Shown here: positions 1 to 5,175 of the stretch, piece after piece
Numbering within the stretch: position 1 is the first letter of the stretch
How the letters are laid out: every line of letters begins with the position of its first letter
Source of the DNA: Dehalococcoidia bacterium
Lineage (GTDB): Bacteria; Chloroflexota; Dehalococcoidia; UBA3495
NCBI GenBank assembly: GCA_002730485.1
Contig: PCAH01000117.1
Location: forward strand, 1 to 7,557
Reading direction: 5' to 3'
DNA length: 7,557 bases
The notes under the pieces: generated by a model
Told to the model about the DNA's origin: nothing
What the model saw: only the letters and a program-made list of their open reading frames with translations
The model's database searches: none
Translations under genes and position numbers: made by a program

Positions 1-1
1 G

Positions 2-2413
2 CCCGCCAGGAGTTCTATCCGCGAATCGGTTGTGGTGACGTTACGCGGCATGGATGGTGTCACCATTCAGCCTGGGTCTATAAAGATTACGGCGAAAACC
101 GAGTCGCAGGTTCAGAAGATCAGAACAACCTTGACGCGAATGTTGGATTATCCGACCCTGGAGAAGAAGGATCGGCTCAAGGTTGAGAAGTTGTTGAACC
201 AGATGCAGGAGTCGTTCCCTGTGGGGGGGAGTCCGCCGAAGGTTGAACCGTTTGAGATTCGTCCTCCGTCGACACCGACACCGCCGAAGCCGTCGCCTGG
301 ATACGGTGGCACTAAGAGTGTTGTGATTCGCACACCGTTTGGTGATTTCAAACTTGAAACAGTTGGTAAGGCTCGCAGCAAGTTGACGGTTACTGCGTCG
401 CCTGCTGGTGTGATCAAGGGTCCAAGGAATCTTCTCGTCGGTAAAGGTGCTACTGCCCGCAATGTTGATGAGGCGTTGGAGAAGATTGAGCGGTGGGCAA
501 CGGAGATCAATCTGCGGCGGCGCACCCCGTTGAGCGCCATGCAGAACGCTGCGCAGGATCCTGCTGTACGCCACGCTATTGCTCAGATAGCGGGTGCTAC
601 GGAGGTGACGGAGTTCCGTGGGTTCAAGGGGCAGGTGTGGGAGACGGATTCCCCGATGACGCAGGTCGAGGCCGATGTGTTGCATCAGTCGGCTGCTTTG
701 TACGAGTTGGCTGAGGCCGATGCGTTGTACATGTTGGCGGGTAGGGCGTTGTCTGACGGGTTGGAGGACGATGCCATTATCTTTGGGATGTTGGCGAGGC
801 GACGGCAGATCAGCCATGAGTTGCATCGGATGACGGAAACGTCGTATCCGCAGGATGCGGCGACAGAGTTTCAGAAGGCGTTGCGGGCGTTCGACAATCG
901 TCGAACACGGGATGGGTACCAGTCGGCGATGACTGAGGCATACGCCGACCAGTGGGGGCCGAACAGTGAGTTGCGTCGGTGGTCGACGGGGTGGTCCGCT
1001 CCTGGTGATGCCGATCAGCAGGCTGCCATGTTTCACATGTTGAACAGTTTGTTCGATGTTCAGCGCACTAGCGGCGACTTTGCTGGGTTTTTCAAATGGT
1101 ACGACCAGTTTCTCAACTACTGGAAAGCGCAGGCGGTAGCGACCCCTGGCTTTGTTTTGCGTAACGGATTCGGTGGGTCGTGGATGTCGTATGCGTTTGG
1201 GGGCATGGAGTTGGGGGCAACAAACAAGTTTGCTGGAACATATTTCAAGGCGATAAAGCGTGGCGGTGAGGCTGGGTATTTGGCTGGCATGGATTTGCTG
1301 ATCGAAGATTTGGCTCGTTCACCAAAGTCGACGTTGAGGGTTGGGTTTGGGGCGAAGGTCGACATCAACGAGTTGCGTCAGATCAAACGTGTGTTGGATT
1401 CAGGGATCACTGGCGGCGGTCAGGTCATCACTGAGGTTGAGCGGGCTGTGGCTACTCGTTTGGTGAAGGAAACAAAGATGCCTATCACGGGCAACCCTGT
1501 TGACATTGTGTTCAATCCGTTCTCCACGGAGTTTGCTCCGTTCCGTGCTGTCAGGTCTGCTAATGAGCAGATGGAATCTGTATTGCGTGGGTCGTTGGCG
1601 TTTGATGTGTTGCAGAAGGGTGGTTCGTTGGATGAGGCTGCGGGGGCTGTCTATAAACTGCAGTTCAACTATGCGGATTTGACGCCGACGGAGCGTAAGG
1701 CTCGTCGGGTTATTCCGTTCTGGACTTGGCAGAAGAACGTGGTGCCTGTGTTGGTGGAGTCGTTGGGGAAGCATCCCAGGGCATGGGGCAGGTTGCAGCA
1801 GTTGAAGGGCAACATGGAGTCAACGTCGGAGCAGAAAGGTGTTGTTCCTGACTATTTCTTGGAAAACATGGGGATCAGGTTGCCGTGGAAGATCAACAAC
1901 TATCAGACGTATTGGATTCCTGATTTGCCGTTCCGCGATTTGAACAGGTTGGTGAAGGAACCAACGTCGATTACGAGGGTGTTTGCCGAGTCGGCTGCCC
2001 CTCCCGTACGTTTGCCTTTGGAGATCTGGGCGAAGAAACAGTTCTTTGCGGATTTACCGTTCAGTGGCCGCTATCAGCAGGTGCCGCCTGTGTACGCCAG
2101 GGTGCCGTTCCTAATGGAGGCGTTGGCTTCTGTCGGCAAGGCGAAGAAAAACAAGAGTGGTACGTGGAAGATGCGTGACCATGACATCTATCAGATGGAT
2201 GGGTGGATGCCGTTTATGGTTAGGTTCCGTCGGTTGTTGCCGAACGAGTCGAGGTATTCTCGCCGTGTGGCGTCGACGACGGTATCGGTTGTGTTTGGTA
2301 CTCAGGTGCGGGTTGTGGATCCGCGTGAGACACGCAACCAGTTGTTGAGAGACGATAAGGCTTTCAATGAGAAGATGCGTGATTTGATCGACATTGAACT
2401 GAGGTTGCGATGA
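2..2413 (+). CDS. Large phage virion-associated protein (internal or tail type), N-terminus beyond the window
   Basis: The reading frame is open from base 2 to the TGA at 2411-2413, giving 803 visible residues. The GTG at 32 is not a convincing start: the frame continues upstream without a stop, and the nearest AGGAG (8-12) lies 19 bases away. Order of parts: a basic, helical N-terminal stretch; a Pro-rich linker (nt 230-301); a long helical middle region; a Gly/aromatic segment with an LRNGFGG motif (about 1157-1177); then a conserved-looking block ending in PFWTWQKN (1715-1738), preceded by a YADLTPTER motif. Blocks of this kind (aromatic-Pro segment after an Asn-Tyr/Asp-Leu-Thr/Glu-Arg pattern) occur, as I remember, in large phage virion proteins and some polyvalent-protein-associated domains; this is recognition from memory, not a search. 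No enzyme motif is evident. It directly precedes, and overlaps by 4 bases, the endolysin gene, which fits a late structural role. Leu is encoded mostly by TTG and Val often by GTG/GTT. Confidence 0.7.
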   Translation, partial: PARSSIRESVVVTLRGMDGVTIQPGSIKITAKTESQVQKIRTTLTRMLDYPTLEKKDRLKVEKLLNQMQESFPVGGSPPKVEPFEIRPPSTPTPPKPSPGYGGTKSVVIRTPFGDFKLETVGKARSKLTVTASPAGVIKGPRNLLVGKGATARNVDEALEKIERWATEINLRRRTPLSAMQNAAQDPAVRHAIAQIAGATEVTEFRGFKGQVWETDSPMTQVEADVLHQSAALYELAEADALYMLAGRALSDGLEDDAIIFGMLARRRQISHELHRMTETSYPQDAATEFQKALRAFDNRRTRDGYQSAMTEAYADQWGPNSELRRWSTGWSAPGDADQQAAMFHMLNSLFDVQRTSGDFAGFFKWYDQFLNYWKAQAVATPGFVLRNGFGGSWMSYAFGGMELGATNKFAGTYFKAIKRGGEAGYLAGMDLLIEDLARSPKSTLRVGFGAKVDINELRQIKRVLDSGITGGGQVITEVERAVATRLVKETKMPITGNPVDIVFNPFSTEFAPFRAVRSANEQMESVLRGSLAFDVLQKGGSLDEAAGAVYKLQFNYADLTPTERKARRVIPFWTWQKNVVPVLVESLGKHPRAWGRLQQLKGNMESTSEQKGVVPDYFLENMGIRLPWKINNYQTYWIPDLPFRDLNRLVKEPTSITRVFAESAAPPVRLPLEIWAKKQFFADLPFSGRYQQVPPVYARVPFLMEALASVGKAKKNKSGTWKMRDHDIYQMDGWMPFMVRFRRLLPNESRYSRRVASTTVSVVFGTQVRVVDPRETRNQLLRDDKAFNEKMRDLIDIELRLR

Positions 2414-3174
2414 AGTTTGTTGACAGGGTGGAGTGGCGTGCGCGCCCTCCTCATAGCCGTTTTAGGCCATTGGTTTCTCAGCGGGTTCAGGGGATTGTTG
2501 TTCATCATAGTGGTGTCAGGAATGGTCCTTCTGGTGCCTCTGCGGTTAGGTCGTTTGAACGTTACCACATGGACACCAAGGGGTGGGATGGTATTGCCTA
2601 CAACTGGTTGGTGGATGCGTCGGGTACTATTTTTGAGGGCCGTGGTGCGAAGGTGCGTGCGGCTGCGACGAAAGATTGGAACTCTAAGTCTGAGTCGGTG
2701 TGTTTCATTGGTTGGGGATTTGAGCCTGTGTCGGATGCAGCGTTGGTTTCGATCAAGGCTGTGATTGATGATGCGCAGAGTAGGTATGGGGGCAAGTTGT
2801 GGGTAAAGGGGCATCGGGATTTGTCGGCGTCGACTTGTCCTGGTGATTGGTTGTACGATTGGTTGACTTCTGGGGCGGAGGAACCTGTAGGTGATCCGTC
2901 GAAGATCGACTATGAGTCGATTGTGGCCTATTTGAGGGCCTTGGAGGGGGAGGTGAGGGGGAAACCCTTGTCGAGGTTGCGGCGGAGCCGTGGAGAGGCT
3001 GTCAGGGTCGCTCAGAGGCATCTGAGCGCCCGTGGGTATGCCCCTGGGGTGGCTGACGGCATCTATGGGAGGCGTACAGCGGCTGCGGTGTCGAAGTTTC
3101 AGTCGGATCAGGGCTGGTTGAAGGCCAATGGGGTTATTGATTGGCAGACTTGGTCTGCTTTGTTCGGGGCGTAG
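2410..3174 (+). CDS. Endolysin: N-acetylmuramoyl-L-alanine amidase with C-terminal peptidoglycan-binding domain
   Basis: This 254-residue protein should cut the bond between MurNAc and L-Ala of the stem peptide at the end of infection. Residues about 24-152 form an Amidase_2/PGRP-type zinc domain. By alignment to T7 lysozyme the zinc ligands are H32 (in VHHSG), H135 (in GHRDL) and C143 (in TCPG), and Y64 (AYNW) matches the catalytic Tyr46. The position of T7 Lys128 is occupied by S141. A linker (about 153-190) leads to a PG_binding_1-type repeat at about 192-253, with the typical DGIYGRRTAAAVSKFQ helix signature. There is no signal peptide, so release should depend on a holin, and a holin candidate lies 196 bases downstream. 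The ATG overlaps the upstream stop (ATGA) and has GAGG at 2401-2404 with a 5-base spacer, which supports this start. The domain assignment is firm; substrate chemistry (which peptidoglycan type) is not visible. Confidence 0.95.
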   Translation: MKFVDRVEWRARPPHSRFRPLVSQRVQGIVVHHSGVRNGPSGASAVRSFERYHMDTKGWDGIAYNWLVDASGTIFEGRGAKVRAAATKDWNSKSESVCFIGWGFEPVSDAALVSIKAVIDDAQSRYGGKLWVKGHRDLSASTCPGDWLYDWLTSGAEEPVGDPSKIDYESIVAYLRALEGEVRGKPLSRLRRSRGEAVRVAQRHLSARGYAPGVADGIYGRRTAAAVSKFQSDQGWLKANGVIDWQTWSALFGA

Positions 3175-3190
3175 CGGGACAGGGTGACCT

Positions 3191-3358
3191 ATGGGTATGA
3201 ACTCTGATCCCGAAGTGGGCAATGAGGAACCAGTGGCAGCACCTGATGCTGCACCCGCGCCCGAAGGGACAGTGCCCCGCAGTGCCGATCAGGCCGATCG
3301 GCTGCGGGGCATGATGTTGGCTAATCAGCATTCCAACGGCCGTCCATTCGGCAAGTGA
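3191..3358 (+). CDS. Small hypothetical protein in the lysis cassette (55 aa)
   Basis: I do not recognise this product. The N-terminal half is acidic and rich in Ala and Pro (residues 6-28), and the C-terminal half carries basic residues in an amphipathic-looking stretch (about 31-48). There is no signal peptide or membrane segment. The gene fills the space between endolysin and holin, with 16 bases before it and 11 after it. AGGGTGA (3181-3187) precedes the ATG at 3191 with a short spacer. The in-frame ATG at 3197 would have a more usual spacing, so the start may be two codons later. The downstream half of the gene encodes the strong hairpin at 3273-3311, so part of its sequence may be constrained by RNA structure. 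A lysis accessory role is only a guess from position. Confidence 0.6.
   Translation: MGMNSDPEVGNEEPVAAPDAAPAPEGTVPRSADQADRLRGMMLANQHSNGRPFGK
3273..3311 (+). promoter_or_regulatory. Long bulged stem-loop inside the small lysis-cassette gene
   Basis: Bases 3273-3282 pair perfectly with 3302-3311, and bases 3285-3290 pair with 3296-3301. The only interruptions are a two-base bulge (3283-3284) and a five-base loop (3291-3295), giving 16 base pairs in total, mostly G-C. No run of T follows (next bases TGATGTTGGC), so it is not a textbook intrinsic terminator. It ends 58 bases before the holin start and could control holin translation or mRNA stability; that role is inference. Confidence 0.55.
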
Positions 3359-3369
3359 GGACTAGGTAT

Positions 3370-3528
3370 ATGGGCAACATGATTGAACGGGCAGCGTGGA
3401 CTTTTGTCCAGGCGTTCCTAAGTGTATTCGTGGTTTCTGAACTGGGATCGTGGGAGTCCGCCGCCATAGCAGGTGCGGCTGCTACACTGAGTGTCGTGAA
3501 GACGTTTGCTCGGGACCAGTTGTCGTAA
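3370..3528 (+). CDS. Putative holin, r1t-like, two transmembrane helices
   Basis: This 52-residue protein would form the inner-membrane lesion that lets the endolysin reach the wall. A first hydrophobic helix spans about residues 7-25 and begins with the IERAAWTFVQAFL pattern. A turn with Trp (SWES, 27-30) leads to an Ala/Gly-rich second helix (about 30-47), then a short polar tail with K44 and R48. The Glu-Arg-Ala, Thr-Phe-x-Gln and Leu-Ser-Val-Val-Lys arrangement matches the r1t holin family (Phage_r1t_holin) as I know it, although that family is usually longer (about 70 residues or more). The start is supported by GAGG at 3357-3360, nine bases upstream. It lies just after the endolysin and the 55-residue gene, and its stop overlaps the next start (TAATG). 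Confidence 0.8.
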   Translation: MGNMIERAAWTFVQAFLSVFVVSELGSWESAAIAGAAATLSVVKTFARDQLS

Positions 3529-3860
3529 TGGACGAGGTCGACTTCGACGCCAAGTGGGATCACTTCCTGGCGTGCGAGGGCGGCGACATCGAAACAGAGG
3601 TCGCTGAGAACCTGAACCGTTCACGGCATCTTCTCGACATGCGTGACGGCACTCACGCATCGTGGGATGCCAACCAGTTGGGGGTTCTTCTCGTTTTCGG
3701 CGGTCAGGATGCCTGCGACTTTATTGGCGCATGGCACGATGCCGACGACGGCAACCTGATAGCGTTAGCCAAGGTGTTAGATTGGGTCAACAGCATGGTT
3801 GGGATGATCGAGCAGTGTGTCGCCATGTACGGCACCACAGATTTCGACTTAGAGTCCTAA
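3528..3860 (+). CDS. Highly acidic hypothetical protein (110 aa)
   Basis: I do not recognise this protein. The frame is open further upstream (to 3450), but that part lies entirely over the holin gene. The ATG at 3528 shares one base with the holin stop (TAATG), and translational coupling makes it the best start. By my count it has 23 Asp/Glu against 5 Lys/Arg, spread over its whole length and including DADD (71-74). The middle (about 50-65) and the C-terminal part (80-101) are more hydrophobic and probably helical. There is no clear membrane span, signal peptide or catalytic motif. It is the last plus-strand gene and overlaps the opposing HTH gene by 12 bases. An accessory lysis or host-interaction function, or a nucleic-acid mimic, are all possible and none is shown. 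Confidence 0.75.
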   Translation: MDEVDFDAKWDHFLACEGGDIETEVAENLNRSRHLLDMRDGTHASWDANQLGVLLVFGGQDACDFIGAWHDADDGNLIALAKVLDWVNSMVGMIEQCVAMYGTTDFDLES

Positions 3861-4256
3861 GCGTCTCTTGATGGCGGGATGCCGCCGCAGTTCAACGTTG
3901 AGAGAGTCGATGATGCTATCTCGGCGACGCGCCAGCGTCGTTTTGGGAATCCCGATGACCCTACCCGTGAACCTCAAACTCATCTTCACGTTGCACAACA
4001 TGTGGTAGATCCACATGTCGTCGTCAGATAACGTGTCGAAAGCGTCGGCGACAACTTCTCTGATTTCGTTTTGTTCCAGCAGGCTTTCGAGCGGAACGAC
4101 TCCTGGCGGGCATGTCATCAACGCCTCGTAGGTGGTCAACGCTCGGTGTTCTTGCCACGGGCGGGGAGAGCGTGAACCTTTGTCTGTGGCGGCGATGGTG
4201 CCGTCGAGAACCTGGGGGTCCGCCGCCCATGTCCCCTTCTTTCCTTTAGCCGCCAT
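3849..4256 (-). CDS. Helix-turn-helix protein resembling sigma-70 region 4
   Basis: This is a 135-residue protein. The N-terminal 40 residues are basic and probably disordered (MAAKGKKGTW). Residues about 55-78 form a Leu/Glu-rich helix (PLESLLEQNEIREVV). Residues 73-124 have the layout of sigma-70 region 4: an initial helix after AFDTLSDDD, then a helix-turn-helix with the turn near G102-P104 and a recognition helix starting TTLARRRD. It most likely binds DNA as a phage transcription regulator or an anchored sigma-like factor. No region 2 is present, so it is not a complete sigma factor. The frame runs 25 codons further upstream, but the ATG at 4256 fits better: it overlaps the preceding gene by only 11 bases, whereas earlier starts add sequence read from another gene. 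No Shine-Dalgarno site is visible, and a hairpin covers the upstream region. It is the last gene of the minus-strand array. Confidence 0.7.
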   Translation of the reverse strand: MAAKGKKGTWAADPQVLDGTIAATDKGSRSPRPWQEHRALTTYEALMTCPPGVVPLESLLEQNEIREVVADAFDTLSDDDMWIYHMLCNVKMSLRFTGRVIGIPKTTLARRRDSIIDSLNVELRRHPAIKRRLGL

Positions 4257-4701
4257 CAGCGGCCCATCGCAGAAGCGATGGCCGCACGTTGAAGTACGCT
4301 TTGCCTTCGCTGAACTTTCCCAAGGGCACATCTTCTTTATTGATGATACGAACCAGGTCGGCGTACAGAATCTCGGTGAAATCCTGTTTCGGCGTTGACC
4401 AGATCCACAGCCACACTGGCATCATTGTGTTCCACACAGCAAGGGCTGCGATCTTTTCTAGTTTGAGTTTGACGCCATTGCGTCCTGTGCCCAGGACTTC
4501 AACGAGGCGTTGGTTGGGGGATCCCTGCAGGTAGTCGGGGGTGTAGCGGATAACGTCGGGGAGGTGGTGGACGGGGAAGTCTGGTCGGTTCAGTCCGTAT
4601 CTGACCCAGTGGGTGTTGTGCCGTTCGTATTCACCTTCGGCTTCGTCTCCCATTACTCCCAGTCGTTGAGTAAACGATTGTTCATTGAACGGGGTCGACA
4701 T
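4246..4701 (-). CDS. Putative PD-(D/E)XK-like nuclease
   Basis: This 151-residue protein has a start supported by AAGGAA seven bases upstream of the ATG. An acidic helix near the N-terminus (GDEAEGEYE, 18-26) is followed by a strand ending in RYTPDYL (52-58), then a strand with LVEVLG (66-71), then KLKLEK (78-83) leading into a helix, and a strand VWLWIW (96-101). The order acidic helix, Pro-Asp, Glu-x-x in a strand, then Lys matches the PD-(D/E)XK fold, with D56 and E68 as metal ligands. The canonical Lys two residues after Glu is Leu here, so K78 or K80 may take its place. I recall similar sequences (FTQRLG, TPDYL, KLKL) in actinobacterial phages, mostly of unassigned function; this is memory, not a search. 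Its place between RusA and the HTH gene suits a DNA-processing enzyme. Activity is unproven. Confidence 0.6.
   Translation of the reverse strand: MSTPFNEQSFTQRLGVMGDEAEGEYERHNTHWVRYGLNRPDFPVHHLPDVIRYTPDYLQGSPNQRLVEVLGTGRNGVKLKLEKIAALAVWNTMMPVWLWIWSTPKQDFTEILYADLVRIINKEDVPLGKFSEGKAYFNVRPSLLRWAADGG
4259..4285 (-). promoter_or_regulatory. Hairpin occluding the HTH gene start region
   Basis: Bases 4259-4270 and 4275-4285 pair over 11 base pairs with a single bulged base and a four-base loop (4271-4274). On the minus-strand transcript the stem ends two bases before the ATG at 4256-4254, so it covers the place where a ribosome-binding site should be. It lies within the last codons of the nuclease-like gene. 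Ribosomes finishing that gene would melt the stem, so the likely effect is translational coupling. The pairing is seen directly; the function is inferred. Confidence 0.6.
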
Positions 4702-4831
4702 CGTCGGGTTCCTTCAGTCTGTCTAGTAGTTGTTGTGCTTCTAATGCGATTTTGGTGTTGTCGTCGGTGGCTAGTCGGCGTAGTGAGCGCAGTATGAGCC
4801 ATCGTTCTGTGTTGGTGACTTCTAGGTTCAT
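4682..4831 (-). CDS. Small hypothetical protein (49 aa) between RusA and nuclease-like genes
   Basis: I do not recognise this product, but the gene itself is well supported. The ATG shares one base with the RusA stop (TAATG) and has a strong GGAGG at 4844-4840 with an eight-base spacer. The protein is largely helical and charged: a first helix with ERWLILRSLRRLA (9-21), then a second with KIALEAQQLLDRL (27-39), and an acidic Asp/Pro tail. This could be a small two-helix or coiled-coil partner protein. Its last 20 bases overlap the start of the nuclease-like gene. There is no membrane segment, metal site or DNA-binding motif that I can name. Confidence 0.7.
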   Translation of the reverse strand: MNLEVTNTERWLILRSLRRLATDDNTKIALEAQQLLDRLKEPDDVDPVQ

Positions 4832-5175
4832 TACTGCTTCCTCCCCACCAGACGATGAACCTGACGGTCATCGTCGTAAGCCAACCCGTTCAAAGCGTCC
4901 TCAACCAGTTTCAGATAGTTGGATACGTCGCCTCGAAGCGGCGACCTCTCCACCTCCAGCGGTGTCAACGAAATAAGTATCTTGTCTTTCTGGAAGACGC
5001 ACGACAACGACACTGGACCCTCAAACTTTGGCCCTCTGTACGCCTCTGCAATGATCTGCTCCGCATCAGTGGTCGACTTCGGTGTGTACGTGCGCCCCCG
5101 TGCGAAACGGGGGCGCCCCTTGACCCTGGGAGATGTGCGGACAGTGAACTTGTGGGTCTTCGGGTTGGGAGACAT
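4831..5175 (-). CDS. rusA: RusA-family Holliday junction resolvase
   Basis: This 114-residue protein should cut four-way DNA junctions arising during phage recombination or replication. Length and motif order fit the RusA family (E. coli RusA is about 120 residues). A basic N-terminal region (RPRFARGRTY, 21-30) leads to strands around residues 53-72, then the signature stretch from R81 to V106: D83, N86, K89, D93-A-L-N and a DDRQV motif at 102-106. Compared with E. coli RusA (Asp70, Asp72, Lys76, Asp91), D83 and the DDRQV aspartates are kept, but the Asp72 position appears to be S85. The start is supported by a full AGGAGG with a seven-base spacer and by a one-base overlap with the primase stop (TGATG). 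Its C-terminus also ends in a one-base overlap with the next gene. Confidence 0.9.
   Translation of the reverse strand: MSPNPKTHKFTVRTSPRVKGRPRFARGRTYTPKSTTDAEQIIAEAYRGPKFEGPVSLSCVFQKDKILISLTPLEVERSPLRGDVSNYLKLVEDALNGLAYDDDRQVHRLVGRKQ
4840..4844 (-). promoter_or_regulatory. Strong Shine-Dalgarno for the 49-aa gene
   Basis: GGAGG on the minus strand lies eight bases before the ATG at 4831 and within the last codons of RusA. It is what makes the short 49-residue gene credible. Confidence 0.75.
5092..5116 (-). repeat. Perfect 10-bp GC-rich inverted repeat within rusA
   Basis: Bases 5092-5101 and 5107-5116 are exact reverse complements separated by five bases (5102-5106). On the coding (minus) strand the loop is TTCGC. 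It encodes the R-P-R-F-A-R-G-R stretch of RusA. No T-run follows on either strand, so an intrinsic terminator is unlikely. It may slow or stabilise the transcript, or simply result from the Arg/Gly/Pro codons. Confidence 0.6.

Noticed and set aside
41..1036. 331-codon open frame on the minus strand opposite the large virion protein
   Set aside because: It is antisense to a strongly supported gene. The G+T-rich plus strand contains few TTA, CTA and TCA in that frame, so stops on the reverse are rare. The translation is Arg/Leu/Pro-rich low-complexity sequence with no domain.
2302..3222. 306-codon minus-strand open frame opposite the endolysin
   Set aside because: It lies over a textbook amidase plus peptidoglycan-binding gene. 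The translation is Arg/Pro/Ile-rich without motifs, a compositional shadow.
3293..3302. Ten-base palindrome GCCGATCGGC as an operator
   Set aside because: It is better explained as part of the longer stem at 3273-3311. No second copy was noticed elsewhere in the window.
3450..3527. N-terminal extension of the acidic protein to the upstream GTG at 3450
   Set aside because: The added 26 residues (Arg/Cys-rich) are read entirely over the holin gene in another frame and differ sharply from the acidic body. The TAATG junction at 3528 gives a natural start.
3873..3886. GGCGG-GATG-CCGCC hairpin just after the convergent overlap, considered as a bidirectional terminator
   Set aside because: The stem is only 5 bp, no T-run follows on either strand, and it lies inside the HTH coding sequence. 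Such short stems are expected by chance in this composition.
4257..4331. N-terminal extension of the HTH protein to 4331
   Set aside because: The 25 extra residues overlap the nuclease-like gene in another frame and are Cys/Arg-rich without sense. The ATG at 4256 gives an 11-base overlap in line with neighbouring junctions.
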